A DNA stretch of 23,965 nucleotides from a virus, in IMG/VR virus record IMGVR_UViG_3300029309_000347, positions 1 through 23,965 of that record. One strand, written 5' to 3'. A program made the translations under genes and the position numbers. Shown here piece by piece: positions 8,571-13,580 of the stretch (position 1 is its first letter; each line of letters opens with the position of its first letter). Under the pieces are notes generated by a model. The model was given only the letters and a program-made list of their open reading frames with translations. It made no database searches and was not told the origin of the DNA.

Positions 8571-8809
8571 TGATTAAACTTGTAATGGGTATAATCATTA
8601 CAACGATGCCTGGTTGGGAGAGTGTTAGGTATCAAGGTTTTTTATATCCTAATATGCAAAGTTGTTTAGCATCAAATGAATTGTATGTGCAAGATTACAA
8701 ACAGGTAGCAAAGAATAGAGGTGATGATGCAGCACACTTTAGTTCTTTTTGTTTTGAAGTTGATAGTTACCCAATAGAAAAATTTAATAATATGGTTTTA
8801 GGTATTTGA
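8570..8809 (+). CDS. Small protein, possible exported relative of the preceding gene
   Basis: 79 aa. The N-terminus (MIKLVMGIIITTMPGW) is a basic residue plus a hydrophobic stretch, compatible with a signal peptide or anchor. Two Cys residues (MQSCLAS and SSFCFEV) frame a central helix, the same layout as the 78-residue protein just upstream. No catalytic motif is seen. It lies in the lysis block, so an envelope role is reasonable, but this is only inference. Confidence 0.6.
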   Translation: MIKLVMGIIITTMPGWESVRYQGFLYPNMQSCLASNELYVQDYKQVAKNRGDDAAHFSSFCFEVDSYPIEKFNNMVLGI

Positions 8810-8824
8810 CGAAAGATAAATGGG

Positions 8825-9121
8825 ATGATCCCATATCAACAAAAAATCGTCAAAGGAATGACAGCCGAGTTTCAGGCTGCACAATGGTTAATAAGTAAAG
8901 GTTATAATATCTACTGGAGAACAAGAGATTGCGATCCAATAGATTTTGTTGCTGTTAATACAAAGAACGGTGAAGTTTTAAAAGTAGATGTAAAGACTGC
9001 ATCTATTCGTAAAACTTGGAAGCCTGGTACTCTCATTGCGAGAAAAGAAACAAAGTACCAAAAACTACTAGGAGTAAAAATTTTATATGTCTTCAAAAAT
9101 GGGAAGTGCAAATTTAAGTAA
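8825..9121 (+). CDS. PD-(D/E)xK endonuclease, Holliday-junction-resolvase-like
   Basis: 98 aa, about the length of the minimal nuclease fold. Candidate active-site residues are E15 (MTAEFQAAQWL helix), D40 (DPIDFVAVN) and D55-x-K57 (VLKVDVKTAS), followed by basic residues. This E...D...DxK order is that of archaeal-type Hjc resolvases and related phage nucleases. It could resolve branched DNA before packaging or degrade host DNA. The chosen ATG has only a weak ribosome-binding sequence; another ATG at M12 is possible but would sit just before the conserved Glu. The 3' end overlaps the lysozyme start by 35 bases. It is odd to find it inside the lysis block and not with the recombination genes at 14-15.6 kb. 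Confidence 0.7.
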   Translation: MIPYQQKIVKGMTAEFQAAQWLISKGYNIYWRTRDCDPIDFVAVNTKNGEVLKVDVKTASIRKTWKPGTLIARKETKYQKLLGVKILYVFKNGKCKFK

Positions 9122-9545
9122 AACAAAAGAACGTATCAAACAACATGAAGGATGCGTGTTAAAAGTTTATGATGATCCAATATTAGGTGCAGCTGCACCA
9201 ACAATATTTTATGGTCATTTATGTGTACCATCTGATCCCTGGGAACCAGGTAAAACATATACGATGGATGATGCAGAAAGAGTATTCGAAGAAGACTTTG
9301 AAATCGCAAGTGATACATCAGACAAATTTATTGGTGATGTTGATGTACCTGATATTGTAAGATCTATTGTAACAGAGGTTGCCTTTAATATTGGTGAACC
9401 ACGTTTGATGGGTTTTCGTTTAATGCGTGCAGCAATCCAGGATCAAGACTATGTGGAAGCTGCTAGACAATTAAAAGACAGCAAGCTCTATCGTCAGCTT
9501 AAAAATAGATATGATCCATTAGTAGAGGAGATGCGTAATGCTTAA
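9087..9545 (+). CDS. Endolysin, GH24 (T4-lysozyme-like) muramidase
   Basis: 152 aa, usual for phage lysozymes. The active-site region reads KQHEGCVLKVYDD...PTIFYGHL: E21 as general acid, D30 at the same distance as in T4 lysozyme (E11 to D20), then T39, with three extra residues between D and T. Other helices (VTEVAFNIGEPRLMGF) fit the family. There is no signal peptide or SAR-type helix at the N-terminus, so release should depend on the holin encoded next. An AGGAG lies 12 bases before the ATG; M5 at 9099 is an alternative start. It overlaps both neighbours. Confidence 0.85.
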   Translation: MSSKMGSANLSKTKERIKQHEGCVLKVYDDPILGAAAPTIFYGHLCVPSDPWEPGKTYTMDDAERVFEEDFEIASDTSDKFIGDVDVPDIVRSIVTEVAFNIGEPRLMGFRLMRAAIQDQDYVEAARQLKDSKLYRQLKNRYDPLVEEMRNA

Positions 9546-9909
9546 CTTATTATTTGGTTTAGGATCACAAGTTGTATCTGGCTACATTGAAACAAAAAAA
9601 GCAAAAGCAGAAAACAAACTTACAGAGATAAAAGCTAAGACTGATATTTTAAATAAACAAATTAAAGGTGATATTGAATATGACATTGAAGCAATCAAAG
9701 GTGGTAAAGATAGCCTAAAAGATGAATGGTTAACTTTTATATTTTCTATACCTCTCATTCTTGCATTCATTCCTGGTTGCGAAGAAATAGTTTCAAGAGG
9801 GTTTGAAGCACTAGATAAATGTCCGACTTGGTACAAGGCAGCTGTTAGTGCGATGATAGCAAGTGTTTTTGGTTTGCGTGGTGCAAAACAATTTATGAAT
9901 AAAAGATAA
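9538..9909 (+). CDS. Holin, 3TM/GTA-type (PF11351-like)
   Basis: 123 aa. An N-terminal amphipathic and coiled-coil part (residues 1-55) precedes SLKDEWLTFIFSIPLILAF, the hallmark of the holin family first noted in gene-transfer agents. A membrane helix at about 65-80 ends in IPG; a second lies at about 97-113 (YKAAVSAMIASVFGL), followed by a basic C-terminus. It is expected to form lesions in the inner membrane and release the lysozyme encoded just before it; the genes overlap by 8 bases. The ATG follows GAGGAG. Confidence 0.8.
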   Translation: MLNLLFGLGSQVVSGYIETKKAKAENKLTEIKAKTDILNKQIKGDIEYDIEAIKGGKDSLKDEWLTFIFSIPLILAFIPGCEEIVSRGFEALDKCPTWYKAAVSAMIASVFGLRGAKQFMNKR

Positions 9910-9919
9910 GGAGATCAAC

Positions 9920-10018
9920 ATGAAAGATATATGGAATGGTCTAAGTAAGAGAGGTAAAATTTTATTTGGTTCTCTTGCTGTAATACTAGTTTTAATTATT
10001 TTAAATTGGATTTTCTAA
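9920..10018 (+). CDS. 32-residue single-pass membrane protein
   Basis: A perfect AAGGAG precedes the ATG by six bases. The product has a short basic N-terminus (MKDIWNGLSKRGK) and one hydrophobic helix from about residue 14 to the end (ILFGSLAVILVLIILNWIF). The size and topology suit a small lysis modulator or antiholin-like peptide next to the holin. No family is recognised. The ribosome-binding site and tight placement 10 bases after the holin stop support real expression. Confidence 0.6.
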   Translation: MKDIWNGLSKRGKILFGSLAVILVLIILNWIF

Positions 10019-10021
10019 TAC

Positions 10022-10294
10022 ATGGTAGCAAAGAGGTTTCAAGATCCCAAGGGTGGATTGAATGCTGCTGGTAGAAAAAAGTTTGGTGTTAAAGCACCCG
10101 TTCGAAAAGCAAAAGCTGGCTCGAAAGATTTTAAACGGAGAGTTAGTTTCGCTGCTCGGTTCTCAGGAGTTAAGGGTAGTCTTAAAGATAAAAAAGGAAG
10201 ACCGACCAGGTTAGCTTTAGCATTAAAAAAATGGGGATTTCGTAACAAAGAAAGTGCGAGAAAATTTGCACAAAAACATAAAAAGAAAACTTAA
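10022..10294 (+). CDS. Small basic protein, DUF6321-like
   Basis: 90 aa, strongly basic. The opening FQDPKGGLNAAGRKKFG and the later RRVSFAARFSGVKGSLKD and RPTRLALALKKWGF match a small protein family that I recall from marine phages, of the form DPKGGLTxAGR...RRxSFxARxxGM...KPTRxALALxxW. The function of that family is not known to me. The positive charge suggests nucleic-acid binding. It begins three bases after the stop of the membrane peptide with no strong ribosome-binding site, so coupling is likely. It opens a run of five or six tiny basic proteins. Confidence 0.65.
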   Translation: MVAKRFQDPKGGLNAAGRKKFGVKAPVRKAKAGSKDFKRRVSFAARFSGVKGSLKDKKGRPTRLALALKKWGFRNKESARKFAQKHKKKT

Positions 10295-10316
10295 AGAACA
10301 GCAGTACTTTGAGTTA

Positions 10317-10475
10317 ATGAATATTCAACCTCCTGAAGATACGAGATCCCCACCAGAAAAATTTCTGGAGATGAAACAAAAGAACAAACAATGCAAAGAC
10401 TGTACGAAAGAATTAATACTTGGTGTCAATACATCCTGGATGTGCTGGGATTGCGAAGCCAACCCATACAACTAA
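10317..10475 (+). CDS. Small zinc-ribbon-like protein
   Basis: 52 aa if started at the ATG at 10317; the same frame extends upstream to a GTG at 10254 that would overlap the preceding gene by 41 bases. The product has two CxxC knuckles (CKDC and CWDC) separated by 16 residues, a typical zinc-ribbon layout, and a Pro-rich N-terminus. There is no good ribosome-binding sequence for either start. It could bind DNA, RNA or a protein partner such as RNA polymerase; none can be shown from sequence. Confidence 0.55.
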   Translation: MNIQPPEDTRSPPEKFLEMKQKNKQCKDCTKELILGVNTSWMCWDCEANPYN

Positions 10476-10486
10476 GGAGAATACCT

Positions 10487-10594
10487 ATGCCAGGTAAAAT
10501 GAAAAAGAAAACTAAGAAAGCCAAGAAGCAAGCAGCAACTGCTATGTCTATGAAGAAGGCTGGTAAAAAACCAAAAGGTAAAATGAAATACTAA
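10487..10594 (+). CDS. 35-residue Lys-rich protein
   Basis: AAGGAGA lies six bases before the ATG. The product (MPGKMKKKTKKAKKQAATA..., ending KGKMKY) is roughly 40 percent Lys and has no hydrophobic core, so it is probably disordered and nucleic-acid binding. Very small basic peptides like this are common in phage genomes near structural or lysis genes. It fits tightly between its neighbours: 11 bases after one stop and one base before the next ATG. The longer frame upstream (from 10391) overlaps the zinc-ribbon gene and is not needed. Confidence 0.6.
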   Translation: MPGKMKKKTKKAKKQAATAMSMKKAGKKPKGKMKY

Positions 10595-10595
10595 A

Positions 10596-10730
10596 ATGGC
10601 TAAAAAAAAATCAACAGTAAACAAAGCTGGTAATTATACAAAACCAGGTATGAGAAAGAAGCTCTTTCAGCGGATCAAAGCTAGTGCTAGTTATGGAACA
10701 GCAGCTGGCAAATGGTCTGCTAGAGTTTAA
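10596..10730 (+). CDS. WSAR-type basic protein, N-terminal part (44 aa as read)
   Basis: The ORF starts MAKKKSTVNKAG and stops after ...GKWSARV. A small phage family that I remember has the form KPGxxxRIKAS...GxWSARKAQxLAxxYKxxGGGYK. Here the first part ends at WSAR, then one Val codon and TAA, while KAQALARLYKKRGGGYK resumes 38 bases later in another frame (10763-10813). So either the protein is truncated to 44 residues, or the two parts are joined by an unusual decoding event. Upstream spacing (ATG one base after the previous stop) suggests coupling. The product is basic throughout. Confidence 0.55.
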   Translation: MAKKKSTVNKAGNYTKPGMRKKLFQRIKASASYGTAAGKWSARV

Positions 10731-10762
10731 CCCCCATTCTTTATGGGTGGGGGGATGTTAGA
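10725..10762 (+). other. 38-nt hairpin-bearing interruption between matching AGA codons
   Basis: The segment runs from just after AGA (10722-10724) through a second AGA (10760-10762). It contains gtt then TAA in the upstream frame. A hairpin forms with CC (10731-32) plus CCCAT (10733-37) pairing ATGGG (10743-47) and GG (10749-50), leaving T48 bulged and a five-base loop. An alternative outer pairing is TAAC/GTTA plus CCCC/GGGG. A six-G run (10749-10754) lies five bases before the second AGA. No T-tract follows on either strand, so it does not look like an intrinsic terminator. Skipping it restores WSAR-KAQ exactly. Confidence 0.6.
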
Positions 10763-10816
10763 AAAGCACAAGCTCTTGCCAGGTTATATAAAAAACGTGG
10801 CGGAGGATATAAGTAA
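10760..10816 (+). pseudogene. Out-of-frame C-terminal part of the WSAR/KAQ protein
   Basis: Read from AGA at 10760 the frame gives RKAQALARLYKKRGGGYK and a TAA that overlaps the next ATG (TAATG). This is the missing C-terminus of the protein begun at 10596. The GGAGG inside the GGG codons (10802-10806) also serves as ribosome-binding site for the gene at 10816, which may by itself explain part of the conservation. No start codon lies in this frame after the hairpin, so it is either dead sequence or reached by bypass or frameshift. Confidence 0.55.
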
Positions 10817-10977
10817 TGGCAAAGAAAAAACAACTTACTAAAAGACAGAAAGATACTTTGAAAAAACATTCTGTACATCATAGTAAAAAACACATGGCTA
10901 TGATGCGAAAAGAAATGCGAGCTGGAAAATCGTTTTCAGCTGCACATAAGAAAGCCAAAAAGCTAGTGGGAAAATAA
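10816..10977 (+). CDS. 53-residue basic protein, LTxxQKxTLKKHSxHHxxKHMxxMR type
   Basis: The ATG overlaps the TAA of the split gene (TAATG) and follows GGAGG by nine bases. The product reads LTKRQKDTLKKHSVHHSKKH, then MAMMRKEMRAGKSFSAAHKKA, a pattern I recall from tiny phage proteins of unknown function. It is helical, rich in Lys and His, and without Cys. It stops directly before the next ATG. Function unknown; nucleic-acid or metal binding are possibilities only. Confidence 0.65.
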   Translation: MAKKKQLTKRQKDTLKKHSVHHSKKHMAMMRKEMRAGKSFSAAHKKAKKLVGK

Positions 10978-11226
10978 ATGGCTTTAAAAAAAAGTCAGCG
11001 AAGTCTTAAAGCCTGGGGTAAACAAAAATGGAGAACTAAGTCAGGAAAGAAATCATCTGTAACTGGTGAAAGGTATCTTCCCTCCGCTGCTATCAAAGCT
11101 CTTACACCAGCTGAATATGCTGCATCTACAAGAGCAAAAAGAAAAGCTAAAAGAAAAGGCAAACAAGTTTCCAAGCAACCCAAACGAATTGCTAAGAAGA
11201 CTGCTAAGTATAGACGTTTTAGTTAA
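10978..11226 (+). CDS. 82-residue basic protein, DUF5872-like
   Basis: The opening SLKAWGKQKWRTKSGKKSS, then GERYLPSAAIKALTPAEYAA and TRAKRKAKRKGKQVSK, follows a small viral family of the form W(T/G)KQKWxTKSGKxS...RYLPxxAxxxLxxxEYAAxxxxK, which I associate with DUF5872 from memory. Function is unknown. The ATG abuts the previous stop. It is the last protein gene before the tRNA, closing the run of small basic genes. The Lys/Arg-rich C-terminus suggests nucleic-acid contact. Confidence 0.65.
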   Translation: MALKKSQRSLKAWGKQKWRTKSGKKSSVTGERYLPSAAIKALTPAEYAASTRAKRKAKRKGKQVSKQPKRIAKKTAKYRRFS

Positions 11227-11254
11227 AATCATATAGTAACCTCCCCTGAGAAAA

Positions 11255-11344
11255 GGAGAGGTGGCTGAGTGGTTGAAAGCACTAGTCTTGAAAACTAGCA
11301 ATCGTGCAAGCGGTTCGTGGGTTCAAATCCCACCCTCTCCGCCA
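11255..11344 (+). tRNA. tRNA-Ser(UGA), complete, with encoded CCA
   Basis: The full class II cloverleaf can be drawn. The acceptor stem is GGAGAGG/CCTCTCC, the D arm GCT...AGC with GTGG in the loop, and the anticodon stem CTAGT/ACTAG around CTTGAAA (anticodon TGA at 11289-11291). The long variable arm is AATCG/CGGTT, and the T arm GTGGG/CCCAC with loop TTCAAAT. Discriminator G and CCA follow, and the next base is the integrase stop. The structure is undamaged, so it is probably functional. Its anticodon stem differs from the anticodon-arm-like sequence in the putative attP (ACGGT/ACCGT), so it is not simply a captured copy of the presumed target gene. Confidence 0.95.
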
Positions 11345-12577
11345 TTAGAATAATACTGCTTCCAATTTTTTAATATCTTTCAAAGCATTAGGATCACTGA
11401 ATGTACCATAACCATTTTGTGTTGTAGTATCATTGTGACCAACACGAATAGCAATCGTCTTTGGATCAACACCCATCTTCTGCCATTGAGATATAATGTA
11501 TCTTCTGAACATTTTAGTATCAACAAGATCACCAGGTATATTTGCTTTCTCACATTTATCTCTCAACAATTCTAAAGTTCTTGTGTAAGACACAGAAAAC
11601 AAACTTCCCTTTTTTATATTTTTTACTTTTATATATTTAGCAAAATGCTTCATTAGTTTTGGTGGTAAAGGAACTATTCTTTCACCCTCCTCTGCATCTT
11701 CAACACGAAGATGAGCCGCTTTTGTTACGCTTACAGTTTTAAATCTGTAATCTTTACTTTTATTAATAGTCAAAGAAAAATTATTCCAATCAAAATCCTC
11801 AACAGTCAAAGCAGCAGCTTCACCCCAACGACAACCAGTTGCATACTGGATCATTAAAAGGAAAGCACTCTCACATACCATAGGTACATTAGCTGTTTTA
11901 GATCTAGGATCAATTCTTCCAACAATTTTATTTAAGTTACCATATTGATTTGAGTTATGACCAAACATCATAGAGTATTCAAGTTCTTCAAATAATCTAT
12001 TAGCTTGTTTTTGTGTCATAGCCTTCACATGCTTTGGCGTATAATCAATTACAATTTTTTTATATGCATGATGTGGAGAAACCATCCAGCCTAATTGCTC
12101 TGCTTTCTCTAATAAGTTATTTAATATAGCTCTAATTCTTTTTGATTTAGATTTAGAGAACTTGTGCTTCAATCTCATATCCTTCAGAAAAGTATCATAC
12201 CAATCTGTAGTAATAGTTTTTAAAGCAGTATTCTCACCATGAGATAAGATCTTAAATAATGCTCTAACATTATCTTCTAATCTGTTTTTTGAGGATTGCT
12301 TCATACCATCTTTTGCAAGTGGATTTTCCTCCTTGTTCAAAACTTTAAGATCCCAATCTTTTTGCAATCTTCTGTGGCATTCACCCAGGCTATGCAAGCC
12401 AATATTTTTAGATGCAGCATCTGCTTCCTGGTTAAAGGATCTAGCAGCTTCTTTGCATTCAGTTCTAGTCTTTCTAAACAATGTTGCGTACTTAACCTTA
12501 CCGTTAGGATACACACCATTAGGCACAGTAACTTTAAACATCTTTTTACCGTGGTTCGTGCAAGCTCGAATATTCAT
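11345..12577 (-). CDS. int: Tyrosine recombinase (phage integrase)
   Basis: 410 aa. The N-terminal part is an arm- and core-binding region. The catalytic domain shows R250 (GCRWGEAAALT), then K355-x-x-R358 (TKMFRRYI) where most members have HxxR, then GH381 and nucleophile Y390 (GHNDTTTQNGYGTF). Replacing the first box His by Lys is a known variation in this family but worth noting. The ATG follows AAGGAG with good spacing. The gene is transcribed toward, and its stop touches, the 3' end of the tRNA-Ser gene. Its upstream side faces the probable attP at 12636-12822. It would catalyse integration and, with an unidentified excisionase, excision. Confidence 0.93.
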   Translation of the reverse strand: MNIRACTNHGKKMFKVTVPNGVYPNGKVKYATLFRKTRTECKEAARSFNQEADAASKNIGLHSLGECHRRLQKDWDLKVLNKEENPLAKDGMKQSSKNRLEDNVRALFKILSHGENTALKTITTDWYDTFLKDMRLKHKFSKSKSKRIRAILNNLLEKAEQLGWMVSPHHAYKKIVIDYTPKHVKAMTQKQANRLFEELEYSMMFGHNSNQYGNLNKIVGRIDPRSKTANVPMVCESAFLLMIQYATGCRWGEAAALTVEDFDWNNFSLTINKSKDYRFKTVSVTKAAHLRVEDAEEGERIVPLPPKLMKHFAKYIKVKNIKKGSLFSVSYTRTLELLRDKCEKANIPGDLVDTKMFRRYIISQWQKMGVDPKTIAIRVGHNDTTTQNGYGTFSDPNALKDIKKLEAVLF

Positions 12578-12636
12578 AATTTATTCTCCTTTTATTCTAT
12601 TTTATATAAGCAATCTGCCGATATTTTGCAAGATGT

Positions 12637-12655
12637 TGCTATGGTTTTGCTATGG
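12637..12655 (+). repeat. TGCTATGG direct pair, copy 1 (left arm of putative attP)
   Basis: TGCTATGG occurs at 12637-12644 and 12648-12655, separated by TTT, giving an 11-bp period, and is followed by ATTTG. It lies 93 bases left of the anticodon-arm core. Two units on the same face of the helix suggest binding by a protein dimer or two integrase arm domains. Confidence 0.65.
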
Positions 12656-12660
12656 ATTTG

Positions 12661-12702
12661 AATGGGAAATCAATAGAATATCAATAGAACAACAATGGGA
12701 AA
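12661..12702 (+). repeat. 11-bp-phased ATCAATAGAA and AATGGGAAA repeats
   Basis: ATCAATAGAA occurs at 12669-12678 and 12680-12689 (11-bp period). AATGGGAAA occurs at 12661-12669 and 12694-12702 (33 bp, three turns), and TGGGAAA again at 12716-12722. They lie between the left TGCTATGG pair and the core. They may be excisionase or accessory protein sites. Confidence 0.55.
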
Positions 12703-12798
12703 AGTACTGGTTTTCTGGGAAAAACACTAGGTATTACCTGGTTACATAACGGTCTTGAAAACCGTAACAGCATTAAGTTTTTTGTGGATTATTTTTCT

Positions 12799-12817
12799 TG
12801 CTATGGTCGTGCTATGG
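12799..12817 (+). repeat. TGCTATGG direct pair, copy 2 (right arm of putative attP)
   Basis: TGCTATGG occurs at 12799-12806 and 12810-12817 with TCG between, 11-bp period, followed by ATTTC. It lies 33 bases right of the core and overlaps the last codons and stop of the leftward gene at 12801-13181. Same orientation as copy 1. Confidence 0.65.
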
Positions 12818-13181
12818 ATTTCAAACCTTCACACACAGGACAGTTCCTTTGTAACTTTTGTAAGTATTTTATAAATGTATATGGCTGAATGCTTTTTATT
12901 TGACCGAGAGTTGGAGAAAGTTTCTGCACCCTTAACTTCGTAACTGGATCATTGTAAAAGATTAACCAGGCTGGGATATGAGATCTTTTTGCGAGCTTAA
13001 TTGTAACAGAACAAGTCTTGTATGTTTGACCTTTGTCAAATGCATGTTCAATCAAACATAATGGTTCGTAGCACTTCTCACAGCATGGAACCAGGTCAAT
13101 ATCAACAGCTGCTATTCCAGAATATTGTCGATGCCATTCGTTAAATGCTGATCCCCTACTATGGTAGATCTTTCTAGCCAC
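12801..13181 (-). CDS. Zinc-finger-like hypothetical protein, last gene of the leftward operon
   Basis: 126 aa from a GTG that overlaps the preceding stop (TAGTG). A CCEKCYEPLC cluster near residue 33 and a CPVC pair near the C-terminus could bind zinc. Between them is KLAKRSHIPAWLIFYND, a segment typical of small phage nuclease- or helicase-associated hypothetical proteins, but no catalytic residues can be assigned. Its 3' end contains copy 2 of the TGCTATGG pair, so coding and attP functions overlap here. Function unknown; a DNA-related role is likely from its operon. Confidence 0.6.
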   Translation of the reverse strand: MARKIYHSRGSAFNEWHRQYSGIAAVDIDLVPCCEKCYEPLCLIEHAFDKGQTYKTCSVTIKLAKRSHIPAWLIFYNDPVTKLRVQKLSPTLGQIKSIQPYTFIKYLQKLQRNCPVCEGLKSIARP

Positions 13182-13366
13182 TATGCTTCTTCAGTCAGCG
13201 TGTGGGTAATAAGTTTTATTTGCAACTTAGAGTACCCACTTTTACCAGAAGTTAATTCTTCCTGACGCTGTCTGCACTCCCTGGAATTTTTTTCTTCTCG
13301 TAAGGAGTTAATGTGATCCAGGGATGTTTTTTCGTCAACCAAAATAAAATTTATTTCAGATTGCAT
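13181..13366 (-). CDS. Small hypothetical protein
   Basis: 61 aa if started at the ATG whose upstream sequence is AAGGTGCGAGAT (13366); an earlier in-frame ATG at 13375 is less well placed. The product is hydrophilic and helical (DEKTSLDHINSLREEKNSRE) with one Cys. No family recognised. It lies between an HTH protein and the zinc-finger-like protein, with overlapping ends, so it is expressed with them. A small, charged helical protein beside an integrase region could be a directionality factor, but nothing in the sequence proves it. Confidence 0.5.
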   Translation of the reverse strand: MQSEINFILVDEKTSLDHINSLREEKNSRECRQRQEELTSGKSGYSKLQIKLITHTLTEEA

Positions 13367-13580
13367 ATCTCGCACCTTTGTCTGTTAGCTCAATAGATCT
13401 TTGAGCTTCAGGCATGTGAGTTATAAAACCTCTTTTCTTCAACTGCATGCAATGTTTATGTACAGCTGACAGAGTTTTGTATCCCATTTCTTTTTGTAGT
13501 TCTGCAAAAGATGGAGAGAAGCCTTTTTCATTCCAATAATTTTGGATGACTTTTAAAACTTTAGCTTGTGCTTCTGTCAT
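13356..13580 (-). CDS. LexA-type winged-helix DNA-binding protein
   Basis: 74 aa. It consists only of an N-terminal LexA-like winged helix: LTEAQ-like opening (MTEAQAKVLKVIQNYWNEKG), then FSPSFAELQKEMGYKTLSAV and KKRGFITHMPEAQRSIELTD. There is no S24 protease domain, so it cannot self-cleave. It may regulate the leftward operon, act as a Cro-like factor, or act at the nearby attP. GGAG lies six bases before the ATG; the start overlaps the previous gene by 20 bases. Confidence 0.75.
   Translation of the reverse strand: MTEAQAKVLKVIQNYWNEKGFSPSFAELQKEMGYKTLSAVHKHCMQLKKRGFITHMPEAQRSIELTDKGARYAI

Larger units (their letters stand above)
12636..12822. other. Probable attP region: anticodon-arm core flanked by phased arm repeats
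   Basis: The core at 12749-12765 is ACGGT-CTTGAAA-ACCGT, a perfect 5-bp stem with a 7-base loop and TGA at the anticodon position, i.e. a tRNA-Ser(UGA) anticodon arm. It shares GTCTTGAAAAC with the phage's own tRNA gene. Paired TGCTATGG motifs with 11-bp period lie on both sides (12637-12655 and 12799-12817), as expected of integrase arm sites. A further set of 11-bp-phased repeats fills 12661-12702. No tRNA 3' half (T arm, acceptor) follows the core. It lies just upstream of int. The crossover position is inferred, not shown. Confidence 0.65.

Noticed and set aside
10254-10316. GTG-started N-terminal extension of the zinc-ribbon-like protein
   Set aside because: It would overlap the preceding gene by 41 bases, has no ribosome-binding site, and adds only low-complexity basic residues.
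10722-10730. A -1 ribosomal frameshift joining the two parts of the split gene
   Set aside because: A shift to the needed frame is open from 10724, but no in-frame slippery heptamer is present and the product would gain extra residues between WSAR and KAQ. Kept only as an alternative to bypassing.
10725-10762. Hairpin in the split gene as an intrinsic terminator
   Set aside because: No run of T follows the stem on either strand, and the downstream genes in the same operon need transcription through it.
11255-11344. tRNA-Ser as a prophage/host boundary
   Set aside because: Phage genes continue on both sides, and an uninterrupted attP-like core lies on the other side of int. The tRNA is therefore read as phage-borne.
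12296-12749. Plus-strand open frames of 121 and 138 codons opposite the start of int and across attP
   Set aside because: They lie largely antisense to the well-supported integrase, have Phe/Leu/Cys-rich non-protein-like sequence and no ribosome-binding site.
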